Positions 52,701-63,234 of a stretch of DNA of 64,000 bases are shown here, piece by piece. A program made the position numbers and the translations under genes. This DNA comes from Coix lacryma-jobi var. lacryma-jobi (Eukaryota; Streptophyta; Magnoliopsida; Poales; Poaceae). Location of the stretch: assembly GCA_009763385.1 (NCBI GenBank), contig CM019823.1, positions 97,351,104 through 97,415,103 of the forward strand, written 5' to 3'. The notes below the pieces were generated by a model that worked only from the letters and a program-made list of their open reading frames with translations, ran no database searches and was not told the DNA's origin. Within the stretch, counting starts at the first letter, position 1, and each line of letters begins with the position of its first letter.

Positions 52701-55400
52701 TCAATAAAAAGACATAGGGTGAGCATACGGTCCAACACTGGGGTTAGTGAAGTATGAAGAATACCAGTGTTGGGCCGGCTGCTCAAAAGAACGGTTAGCA
52801 GAAAAACCATTCCTAGCACGTCTACGAGAGGAGCGATCACCACATAGAGGAAAACGTGGTCCGCTAGGGAAGGAGCGCTCACCGCGATACTCAAAACGCG
52901 GTGGGGGAAAGCGCTCAACTACAAAGCCACCGCCACGGGGTCCATAGCCTACGACTGCAGGCTCCCGCCGGGCATGCTCTCTATGAGGCCTAGGCCTAGG
53001 GATCTGAGGCTCAACACCTCTAGGCCTAGCGACTCTCCTCGGAGCTCTCTGCTGCCTAGGCCTGGGAACTTGAGGTTCTTGACCTCTGGGCCTAGCAGCA
53101 CGTCTCGGTGCTCTCCTCTGAACATTCGGCACATGTACATCATGGAAAGGATGGTACATGCCCGTGTTGTTCATCTCCCTAGCACGACGCACCTCTCTCT
53201 TGCGCCTAAAGCAGAACTCGATCAAGTGTCCATCTCTCCCACAGAAGTCACAATGGTACCTCACCGCACGCAAAGTGGGTTGTTGGTACTCATGGCTGTG
53301 GGTGTGGATCACTTTGCCCTTCTGTGGCAACTCCTCCTGGATAGGTGGCATTGTATCCAGCTTGTTCTTTAAGTGGTTGGGTTTGGGATGCCACACTTGG
53401 TTCTTGGGTGGAGCTCTCGGAGGTTCCTCAAACACCCCATCCTTGGTGGTAGGCTTGACGGGCTCTTTGGGTGGAAGCTTGGTCAGTTTGGGAGTAGTGG
53501 TGGAGTTGGGCTTCTCACTAGGATTCAGACCACTCGACTCTCCAATCTTCCCAAAAGCAGAAAGATCAACACCCTGAGCAAGACCTACACCAGAACCTCC
53601 AGCAGCTCGCTTAAATTGGGAGACCATCATCCCGAGCTGCGGCTCACTACAAGAGACCCATGACAAGATGGTCCGAAGGTATGTGTTTTCTTCCTCGGTT
53701 TGCATCTTGTCATGCTTTACATTGGCTATCTCCATCTCCAAACCCTCACAGAGAGCACACCTAGCCACACAAGTGCTACCTGAGTTGGGCTCTTCAAGAG
53801 ACACAATCTTGGCATTCTTCTCTGCCAACTCAGATTGCAAGACAGGACAAGTCTTGCATGCACCCAACAGAGAAGGTCTAGCCTTCAGCTCATCCACCTC
53901 TCCTACCAACGCAGCATACTTACCTCTCAAAGTGAGAAGGTCAGTCATGTGCGTGGTGCACATCTCACACTCAACCTCCTCCGACACGACCACGGTGGAC
54001 TTGGCAAACTCAAGCTCTCTCACCGTGTCCTCCCACTTCTGCCTAAACTCCTTGCGCTCTCTAGCGGCACGCCTAAGCAACTTGTCCTGACTAAGGAGCA
54101 CGACAGTAAGCTTCTCGACCTCAGCAGAAAGCTCGTCGTGGGTGAGAGATACCTGGGAGGTGTCGTCGTCGTCGTCGTTCCGAGGGGTGTGCTCCAGCTT
54201 GCCGTCGACCTCATCACCAAGCGCCATGGTGCAGAAGCCGTCGTCGTCGGCGAAGAAGCAGAGACCGTTTAGCTTGTCCTCGATCCTCTTCTTCTTCTCG
54301 GACTCGTCATCGCTTGAGCAAGCGGAGTCGTCATCCGAGCCGTCGACGTCGCTGAGCGTGGCGAAGAACGCACGTTGCTCAGCCTGGGCCTTCTCCAAGT
54401 ACTTCTTCTTGATGTACTCCTTGTCGAAGCCACCCCTCCGCTTGTGCCTTGCGGGGACGTACTTCTCCTTGCGCTTGCCGGAGTCATACTTGTGCCCATG
54501 ATCGCCCTTCCCAGATGAATGCTTCTTCTTGGGGCAGTTGGCGATGAAGTGGTCGGGGTCGCCGCACTAATAGCATCCTGAGCGTCCTCCACCGCGGCGA
54601 CGGTTCATGCGGTTGTTGTGGAACCGCGTGAACCGGTTGGCGAGCATTGCCAACTCGTCATCCCCCAACGACTCAAGCTGGTCCTCTGTGACAGAAAAGA
54701 GAGATGAAAGAGCAAAACCTCCAGAGGGGTTAGAAGAGCCAAAAACCAAAGCCATAGTCAGGCCAGAAGGATTCTCATAAGGAGCCCTCGACATGGCGTC
54801 AATCTCACTAGACTTGAGCTTACTAAAGAGCTCGTCGCAAGTGAGAGTCTCATAGTTAGACGATTCGATGATCGCCTGGACCTTTGAGTCCCACACCGAC
54901 CGATCAAGAGTGTGCAAAAGCTTCAAAGCCCTCTCATGATTGTCAAAAGGCAACAGCTCCTTGTTCGCTCTCATCTTGTTGACAATGACCTGAAAGCGAG
55001 CGAATAAACTCTCTATGCTCTCGCCAGGCATATGTCGAAAGTTCTCATACTCCCGCTTGTGCGACTCATAGAGGCGGGATTTGACCTGAGTGGTTCCCTC
55101 ATGGAAGCGCATGAGGGTCGCCCAAATCTCGCGAGCCGTGGGGAGGTGAGAAACGCGATCGAACTCGGATATGCTCAAACAAGAGAACAAGGCGTTACGT
55201 GCCCGGCTATTGGCCTCGTGCGCATCGATCTGGAGCTGAGTGACACGAGCAGCCAAGACAACGTAATCATCCCTGTTGCAAATCTCCCAAACAGAAGAGC
55301 CCATGCTCTGGAGATAGGCCGACATGCGTATCTTCCAATACGCATAGTTCGTCCCATCAAAGAACGGCGGTTTGCCACGCCGCGATCCATGTCACCTTCT
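52701..55400 (-). pseudogene. gag: Sirevirus C gag, extended type, one internal stop
   Basis: Gag-like frame from about 55400 (KPPFFDGTNYAYWKIRMSAYL). The first in-frame ATG is at 55325; an out-of-frame ATG at about 55390 suggests a 1-bp lesion at the start. The UBN2/gag core (FDRVSHLPTAREIWATLMRFHEG, ESIESLFARFQVIVNKMRAN) is followed by a CCHC knuckle (CY-stop-CGDPDHFIANC) in which TAG at 54567-54569 replaces one residue. It continues 565 codons with Lys/Asp/Glu-rich and coiled-coil-like parts (53660-54400), a second CCHC-like motif (CDFCGRDGHLIEFC, ~53210-53260) and a Pro/Arg-rich tail, ending in TGA at 52701. Long gags with coiled coils are typical of Sireviruses. Confidence 0.85.
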
Positions 55401-55440
55401 GTGGATCTGGAACCGGCTAAGGTGGAAGATCCTTAACCTG

Positions 55441-55453
55441 CTCCGATACCAAT
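55441..55453 (-). other. Primer-binding site of Sirevirus C
   Basis: Minus strand ATTGGTATCGGAG follows the LTR end. It matches the initiator-Met tRNA site TGGTATCAGAGC except for one A-to-G difference. Confidence 0.85.
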
Positions 55454-57542
55454 TGAAGGACCGAGAAAGCACTAGCAAGGCGACCAGAGGGGGGGTGAAT
55501 GGGAGCTCAAAAATTTCCTTCAATAGCTTTGGCCAAATGTCCCAAAATCAACCCCAAGAAACGGCGACCGAAACTGTGATGCTCACGACCCTTGGAAGAG
55601 GGTGGATGATCCCTAGGATCACAGCGGGGCACCACCAAGAAGGAGCAAACCAAACTCCAAAAGTTCCGGCTCAAACACAACCCCAAAAACCAAGTCCCAA
55701 ACGTAGATAGACGGCTACGTCGAGAAACTCCTAAATACCTATGCTAACAAGTAGCAAAGATACCTAGAGAGGTTCCTTGGTCAACTACAGGGTCAAACGA
55801 GAAGTCCGGAAACCAAGCAAACAAGCCGGAGGAGCAAACGCACTAAACCGGAAGACCCAGGCAATTCCCGGACTGTCCGGCCCTGGAGTCCCGGACTGTC
55901 CGCAGTACCACCGGACTGTCCGCGGTTCACTGGCGGACTGTCCGCCGGCAGAAAACTCAAAACAGCAGAGGTGCTGCAAAGTCCCTGGACGTTCCCGGAC
56001 TGTCCGCGGATTTCAACTGCGGACTGTCCGCCGGTCAAAATCCGCTAGAGCAGCCGAGGGACGCAGCCACTGGTCAGGCTCTCCCCCGATGCCCGGACTG
56101 TCCGCGGTCCCAGGCGCGGACTGTCCGCGACCTTGCAGAGAGGGCAATTTTGGTCGCCTTCTCTCCAAATCTCTCCAAATCCGATCCAACTCAAAATCCC
56201 AAGTTCCCAAACTTGGAGAAGATGATCACGGGGTAGTTAGGAGACTATCCCCAAGAAATCATCCGCTCAAATCAATCAAATCACTGGGAAATCAAAAGGG
56301 AAGGTGGATGAACAGAAAAAGCGCCACAAAAACGAAATCGTCCCGATCTATTCGATCATGAGGAGTTAGATGAATTCCTTTGGTCGAAATGACCTCCTCA
56401 ATGATACGAACAAAATGATTCAAACGGATTTCGCAAAGACGCACTAGAGAGGGAGATCGAGTGACGGGAAAATCGTGAAGAAACGAAGAACGCGAAGAAC
56501 ACAAATCAAAACACGAATCAAGTCATCGATCCGCACTGCAAAGGTGAGGATACGGCCTCACTTCCTCAAATCAACAGTACACAGAGGCAAGTCTCTCTGC
56601 GGATCTCAGCTAGCTACAGCAGGGGATGGGAGAGCAGGAAACCCTAAGTGCAAAAGAGCAAATGACTGAGATAGATGGGAGGAGGGTGTCTCCCGACTAC
56701 TTATCCTACTACTAGCCTAAGTCTATTTCCTACTCTACCCCTCTCTATTCTAATTACAGAGCGAACTAGCTAAACCCTAGGGTTATTCTGGACCAACACG
56801 GTGGTAGGTGTATCCGACGGCCACGCCCGCACAATTTGAAGCGTTGCCTCGACCCAACCTCCAGATCGCCGCCACGTGCCGCCCTTGCTCTGCACCCCCA
56901 GTTTTGTGGCCCAAACCGTTAAACCAGCCTTTTCCAGCCAACCCCCGGTTTTGAGGCCCAAACCGGGAAACCAGCCCACCAGCTTCTGTGTTTTGAGGCC
57001 AAACTCAGCAAACCCTCAGCGCCCAGGTTTTGAGGCCCAAACCTGGAAACCGTCCTCAGCCCGAGTTTTGTGGCCAAACTCGGAAACCCTCAGCCCGAGT
57101 TTTGTGGCCAAACTCGGAAACCGTCCACGCCCAGGTTTTGAGGCCCAAACCTGGAAACCGTCCATCCGATGGTTTTCTCTGGCTCTACCACCAAACCGAC
57201 GTCGTAGAGGGGATGCACCTCCCGTGCACCCCGTCCACCGACACGTGTCCCCGAGTCCACGACTCAGACAACACATGACCGCACTTCTTCACTTGTCGTC
57301 GTCACAGGCTGCCAGCCACCACAGCTGATCCTCGGGCCTCTGGTCCCTCAGTCCAAGCCTCACGTCCGCCCTTCGCCACTCTCGGTCCATCGGCACGGCA
57401 CGTCTCTACTTGACCTTCACCTCGCCTTCGATCACTGCATCCGTGCTCGACACCTGCACAACACAAGCCAAAGAACATGCGCATCATCCCAGTTGACAAT
57501 CACTCATCACTCAGAGACCCGGCATACACCCATGTATCCGCA
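55454..57542 (-). repeat. 5' LTR of Sirevirus C
   Basis: 2,089 bp, same ends as 45889-47976. Motif cluster at 55865-56135, palindrome array at 56895-57191. Confidence 0.95.
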
Positions 57543-58168
57543 CTGACCTCACCAGTGGGCCCACTGGCACATGCTCTATCTTGGCTTAGTACCCTGAGTA
57601 TGACACAACACTTTGGTGCTCGAGGAGCATCCAAGTTGGGATCAGCCGATCCCACCATGGTACCCTCCTGCACCCTGCTGCATTCCACTCAGTATGCTCA
57701 TAAACATCATGCATATCAACAAAGCCAACATCTGAAAAGAAATGGTCCTTTGCTTTACTCTTTAAGCATGAGATGTTCCCCTTTATCTTGGATTCTCATG
57801 GGACCACAACAACCAGCCAAAGGCATGTCTTAGTGCTCTCATGGTCCATGGGAATCACTTTAGACATGTCTCCACTTTGGCCATTCATCTTTTCCCTTTC
57901 ACAAAACACTAGGCAAGGGAATCACTGAAATTTGTGTCAACTTTGGACCAAACATAGCTACATCCTTACTAGACACTTGATGACACAAAGTTTAAAGCTT
58001 GAGGGGGGCATGTCATGGGGTCGGGCGACCCCCATATTACACCATTCTGAAAATGTGTTTGCACACTCTAGACATGTTCCCTCGCCAAAGTAAAGCAATG
58101 TTCAAAGTTCCAAGGAGGGGGGTCGGCCGACCCATGCTATGGGTGGTCACCACTTGCCCTTCTCCTCC
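57543..58168 (+). other. Athila-like internal region upstream of the 3' ORF
   Basis: After the TSD this non-coding region carries three further copies of the palindromic word: GGGATCAGCCGATCCC (about 57638), GGGGTCGGGCGACCCC (58017-58032, one centre change) and GGGTCGGCCGACCC (58120-58133). The last is ~36 bp before a TATA box. Confidence 0.75.
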
Positions 58169-58177
58169 TATATATAC
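58169..58177 (+). promoter_or_regulatory. Internal TATA box before the Athila-like 3' ORF
   Basis: CTCCTATATATACCC followed by a CA-rich leader (CTCAACTCCACACCAAAACC), ~200 bp before the ATG at 58371. The context is that of a plant core promoter separate from the LTR. Confidence 0.6.
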
Positions 58178-58370
58178 CCTTGCATTGTGAGCTCAACTCC
58201 ACACCAAAACCACCAGGACCATCTCGAGCTCACAAGTTCTTCCTTTCCTTCCTTAGTTGCAAGTTCATTCTCAAGTTTAGTTTAGTAGTAGCCATACAAA
58301 AACCAAAAACCCAAAAATAGTCCCCATTTCATAGTAGTAGTAGAAGCTTGGTAACTTATCTTGTAGTAAG

Positions 58371-59220
58371 ATGAAGAAGTTGCTTGCCTCCCATTTCAAA
58401 AAGTCCAACAAGGGTGAGAGTTCTTCCCAAGAACCTCACCATGCTAGTGCTCATGAGAGGAGCTTTGATAAGTGATGATGAGCTGAAATTACTCTATGCC
58501 ATGGTTAGCAAGGTTAAAGTTTCACCTCTTAAAATGCTAGTGAACTATTGGCTTAGCTACATAAAGCCTAGGAAACCCATATACTTCACATCATTCATCA
58601 CACGCATAGCCGAAGCTTTGGGTACACTAGAATCCCAAACTTTTGAGTACATTAAAACCGTGAGAGATGTTTTGGAAGAAAGTGTATTTATTGGTTGTGA
58701 TGTACTAAAAAGGGGTCCCAAGGGTGAACTAATAATGATTTATCCACGCCATAGAGTCGAAATCACTCTCCCTTGTGAGGGACTTCGATTGTATGCGCTT
58801 TGTACGCTAACCTTTAATTTGGACCCCGAGGAAAGAGCCCCAAAAGTTGCAGGTACTAGTAGGAGGACAAGGAGAGCGTCCCATGCTACTCAAATGGAAC
58901 AAGGCAGACCTTCACATCAGGCTGAAGAAGTTGAGGAGGGAGATGAGGCAGCCTCTATGGACATTTCAGGGTCCTTGGGGAGGCCTCCTCGCTCACAGGA
59001 CACTACTCGCTCTCAAGACACTCCTCGCCCACGGGGTAGAGGAAGACAACATCAAAGGACGCCGATGGACGAGCTCATCGACAACATGGGTGTGATGAAC
59101 ATCGAACAAGAGGCAACATTGCTTCTTGCACAACAAAACGCCCAACTCCTGCGGGCCATTCAAGAAGAAGAAGCACGACGTTGGGTCGGGTGGTACCAGC
59201 ATTATCTACCACCGCAGTAG
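58371..59220 (+). pseudogene. Athila-like 3' ORF of unknown function, frameshifted after 25-35 codons
   Basis: The ATG at 58371 (MKKLLASHFKKSNKGESSSQ) ends at a TGA after 34 codons. The same protein evidently continues one register away, open to the TAG at 59218-59220: SDDELKLLYAMVSKVKVSPLKM, YFTSFITRIAEALGTLES, then a charged, low-complexity part with RSQDTTRSQDTPRPRGRGRQ, and a C-terminal Gln/Glu-rich helix. The FITRIA block resembles the ORFs found 3' of pol in Athila-lineage elements, but I cannot assign a function. There is no signal peptide or membrane segment, so it is not env-like in structure. It is downstream of its own TATA box. Confidence 0.6.
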
Positions 59221-60602
59221 GCAAGAACCAAGCTTGGGGGAGATCCTCTCCCCCACCAAGGTAAGTCCTGTATCTTAAGATATTTACGTTTCAATTAGTT
59301 TTCTCATTGCAAAAAAAAACCAAAAATATTTGCTTAGTATTCCCCTTAGCACATATGTCTCATATATGTCTATCTTCCCCATGGAAATGATGACTAGTTG
59401 CCTTGCTAATGTTTCTCTAGTGCCTAGTTTACAACTTATTATTTCTCTATGTATGGATTACTTAGCTCATTTAAACCATCATGAACCTGAAAACTTTGTG
59501 GGTTGCAAGTCCTAGAACTAAGTCTAAGTTGTTGTGAGACATGATATAGTGAGACAATAGCTGCGATAATATTGTTCTAAGCATGATAGATTACCGGAGA
59601 ATTTATTCTTAAAATGATCAAAATCTTAATTGTTCCTCAATGGTGATAAATTCCTACCACAGCCATATTTGCTTTACATGTTTACAAACCTTCTACATAG
59701 GCTATTTGCTTTGTATTGAGTGTTGTCAAATCTTGTTGACCCTTGTTAAGAGACTTTTCATGCTCCTAAGATCAAGATCACGTACACACCTCATATACAT
59801 GCTGCTTCTACACTGGAAGTACGCAAAAACATGCCTTTCATTTCCACCAAATAGTTTGCTTCATACTCCAAGTGTTAGGAAATCTCTCTCAATTATTTAG
59901 TAGATGAGACTCAAAAGGCTAGGCAAAATAAAGATGAAAAAAAAGAAAAAAAAGAGCGATGGACAAGTGAAAGTCCATGAAAAAAAAGAAAAGAAAAAAA
60001 TGCTACCATGTCTCATTAGAAAAGAGAGAAAAAAAATAGAGAGATAGATCTTATCAAATAAAGAAGCAATCCAGTCCACCATACACCACACACTTGCACA
60101 TCTTGATCTGGGAGTATGACACTTCTCTTCAAGGATCCGAGCTTTGACTTCGCAACAAAATGCAAGTAAGTATGCCATCTTCTTTCATCTCTACCTTGAG
60201 CTACACATAAGCATGTTTAGAAGTAGGATGAAATAAAGAAGGCAACACTTATCATATGCCTTGGTTAGGAATCATACACCATTTGAGCGACATGAGAGAA
60301 CCATATGAGGAACATTAAGTCTTTCTTTTGAAAAATATTGCAAAACCTCCGGTATGAAACTTGCTAAAAACAAGAAAGTTAGTGCTCAAGTTAAACTGTT
60401 CTATCTTTCAACCACCTAAGACAAAGGAAAAGCCATAAGCCCCATAGAGTACTAAGGTAATATGGGTGATTTACATAGCTAATTTTTCCATTCAAAGAGA
60501 AGAACTTTGTTGTGCACATGGAACTCTTGAAATGTGATGCATAGTAACAATACTGATCCACCGAGGCCAAGTTTGATTGTTTGCTCGGGACGAGCAAAGG
60601 TT
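59221..60602 (+). other. Athila-like 3' untranslated region
   Basis: AT-rich and non-coding. Just after the stop is AAGCTTGGGGGAGATCCTCTCCCCC: a PPT-like word plus an 8-bp hairpin (59236-59254). From 59930 to 60050 there are long A/G tracts (AAAAAAAAGAAAAAAAAGAG) around a small hairpin (TGGAC..GTCCA). No further ORF is supported. Confidence 0.65.
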
Positions 60603-60617
60603 AAGCTTGGGGGATCT
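60603..60617 (+). other. Polypurine tract of the Athila-like element
   Basis: AAGCTTGGGGGATCT directly before the 3' LTR start TGTTGACGG. Confidence 0.8.
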
Positions 60618-62575
60618 TGTTGACGGAAGTTATAGCATGTTTTACCTTATCAAAATACCGTCAACGGGCCTCGGTTTTAAGGAAGAATAGCATATCATGA
60701 GCATATTTATCACTAATAAGTTCCACTTGTACTCTTAGCTTGTGAACTTGTAGGAGATGGCGAAATGAACAAAATGAGGCCAGGTGGGCCCACCAAGGGG
60801 GTCGGCCGACCCCATCTTGGGGCCACCTCGGCCATGGTGACATGGCACGATCCAAGAGAAGCATGTTCAAGTCAATATCAACCATTGGATAAAACATGTG
60901 CTTTTGCTCAATGGTGCAAGATGAGAAGCAAAATGGATTCATGGGTCCACACCGAAAACCAAATGCAACCAACTTCACAAGACTTGCTCCATGACATGTG
61001 GGGTCACCAAGGGAGAGAAGAAGGTGGGCCAGCCCTGTCATAGGGGGGTCAGCCAACCCCCCCCCCCCCTTGGTGGGACCCAACAGCACTATTCGTCAGG
61101 GTGACATCAGCACCTTCTAGAAGATGTACTTCGGGCCCACATGTCAGGGACAGGGGTCGGCCGACCCCATGGTGACCCTCATCCAAGTCGGTGGCAAAAT
61201 GCATGTTTCACACGTGAAGAATATCCAAGCCATTCATCCAAGTCAGTTGTTATGGCGGTGGATCCAAGGGTGAAGAGAGGAGGATCACGCGGATCGCTAA
61301 CGTGGCACCGGAGTAGCCCCTACTCCACCTCCACTATAAATAGAGGCCTCCATCCTCTCATTCTGAACAACCCCGAGATAGTTTAGATATCTCACAACAC
61401 ATATCTCCACTCTCATGTGAGATCAAGCAAGAGTAGTAGTAGTTAGTCTAGAGTGGGAGTTAGGGTCGAGTCGGGCGAAGCTCGAGTCTCCGGAGTCGTC
61501 TTCTGGGAGTCTGGTATAGCCCTTGTATCTTTCTTCTTTTGTAAGACTTTATTTATTTAATATATTATTATTTCTTTACTTTACTTTGGATTTACTTAAG
61601 TATTTACTTTCTAAGTATTTATTTAAGTATTTACTTACTGCAAGTCTATATTTATATAGTCTTGTTGTGTGCTTATCTTAGTTCTATAGTTGTCTTAGTT
61701 AGATTGATTTCCTTTAAATAACTTCTTGTGTGTGCGTCATCGTCCTATCTTAGGATAGGGGCTTTAGCTATTTTGATCGATAGCTAAAGGTGTAGATAAG
61801 TGTGAGCGTGGTGCTCATACTTCATCTTATCTTTGACTACTGCTGGCTTGCACTGACAGTAGGGGCGCATGGGCAAAAGGTGACAGATTTGCCTGGCTAC
61901 CAAGATCCCCTCACGTGAACTCAGGCTAGTTTTTAAAAGGTAAGGCGTACATAAGCCAAATATCCGCTTGAGTATTGGGTTAGGTGAACAACCTTCTATC
62001 GCTTTACTCTCTCGTTTATCCCTCTCACACAAGTAGCAAGGCGTCAATCTAGTTAAGTCATCTATTTAATTAGGATTAGTTCATAGGAGTAAAGGTAGAA
62101 ACATAGGAGTACTTTATACTCACTCGTTGTCCTCCCACCTAGCTAACTCTACTAAAGTTATCTTTTCATATCATATACTCTTTGCTTAACTTATTTATCT
62201 TATCTATCTATCCTCCCTTATATCCACTTATCTCCTTTTGCTTCTCTAATTGATAATAGAGTATAGTAAGAGTAAAGGATCTATCTTTCCTCTCTCTACA
62301 TCTTTCCTAGCTTGCTTTCCTTTGGGATAAAATAAAGAACGATACCTTGGAATACTCCCGGGTGAAGTGCTACATCGGTATATTCTGTGCGCTTGTGAAA
62401 TTATCCAATAGTCAATAGTTTTACCACCAAGACACTTCTAGCGCCGTTACTGGGGTTAGGCTCCATAGTCTAGTTCTAGTGGTTGCGTTAAGAAGTGTCA
62501 ACAATCATTTCTGGCGCTGTTGCCGGGGATAGATTAAAACTCTATTCTTAGTAGTGAAGCTCAGAAATACCAACA
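60618..62575 (+). repeat. 3' LTR of the Athila-like element
   Basis: 1,958 bp, TGTTGACGGAAG to AATACCAACA, close to identical with the 5' LTR. Differences seen include a C-run expansion (61059-61072), small indels and scattered transitions. The TSD GCGGG follows at 62576. Confidence 0.94.
61335..61343 (+). promoter_or_regulatory. TATA box of the Athila-like 3' LTR
   Basis: Same CCACTATAAATAGAGGCC as at 26836. Confidence 0.75.
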
Positions 62576-62990
62576 GCGGGCGCGTCATTACTATCGATCG
62601 AGGGGCTCGAAACGGAGGCACCCTCGCGCGAATGCTACCGCCCCTCGTCTAAGTGAGTGGGGGCGGGCGCGTCTTTACTATTGGTCGAGGGGCTCGCAAC
62701 GGAGGCACCCTTGCGCGAATTCTACCGCCCCTCGTCTAAGTGAGTGGGGGCGGGCGCGTCTTTACTATCGGCCGAGGGGCTAGCAACGAAAGCGCCCTCG
62801 CGCGAAAGCTACCGCCTCTCGTCTAAGTGTGTGGGGGCGGGTGCGTCTCAACCACCGGCCGAGGGGCTCGCAGCGAAAGCGCCCTCGCGCGAATGTTGTC
62901 GCTCGCTCGCCTAAGTGTGCGGGGGCGGGCGCGTCTTCGCTTTTGGCCGAGGGGCTCGCAATCGTAATAACCTTCGCATGAACGCTACCG
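62576..62990. repeat. 87-bp tandem array of Tat 1, right part
   Basis: Unit marks at 62596, 62683, 62770, 62857 and 62945. Copies become more diverged to the right (GCAACGAAAGCGCCCTCGCG), the usual decay at an array edge. Confidence 0.93.
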
Positions 62991-63234
62991 CAACCGAAAG
63001 AACCTTCGCACGAAAACCAGATGAACGTAAGAACAGGGTTCACATTTTCAAAAACTACCCATATATGTATATATAGCAATGACAACACCAAAAGACAAAG
63101 TCACATTAACCTATTTCTTTACATTCAAAATTTTAAGCAAGTTCATACAGTGTATTCAAGCTCGCGAACTACTCCGGCGAGCGAAGCAAAATGCTATATC
63201 GCCGTGCATCTGGCGAAAGCACGGTGTCTTCGGG
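62991..63234. other. Tat 1 spacer next to the antisense gene
   Basis: AT-rich non-coding stretch (ATATATGTATATATAGC at 63060, ATTCAAAATTTTAAGC at 63122). Lies 3' of the antisense gene stop and probably includes its transcript end. Confidence 0.45.

Larger units (their letters stand above)
45889..57542 (-). mobile_element. Complete Sirevirus C (Ty1/copia)
   Basis: An 11.65 kb element on the minus strand: 5' LTR 55454-57542, PBS, gag, pol, 1.5 kb spacer, PPT, 3' LTR 45889-47976, perfect TSD. LTRs are about 2,088-2,089 bp and near-identical by eye, so the insertion is recent, although gag and pol already carry stops. It provides the reference for placing the LTR ends of copies A and B. Confidence 0.95.
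26127..62575 (+). mobile_element. Complete Athila-like Ty3/gypsy element lacking RT and integrase
   Basis: Two LTRs (26127-28068 and 60618-62575), a PBS of TGGCGCCGTT type, gag with a CCHC knuckle, a protease remnant, a 3' ORF, a polypurine tract and a perfect 5-bp TSD. Without its two insertions (Tat 2 and Sirevirus C) the element would be about 9.4 kb. No RT, RNase H or integrase sequence is found between the protease (ends 45644) and the 3' ORF (from 58371). The LTRs are near-identical by eye, so it moved fairly recently although it cannot make its own enzymes. Athila assignment rests on the PBS, gag style and the 3' ORF position. Confidence 0.85.

Noticed and set aside
61047..61072. Run of about 14 C as a regulatory site
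   Set aside because: It is a slippage expansion inside a decayed palindrome of the 3' LTR and is absent from the 5' LTR.
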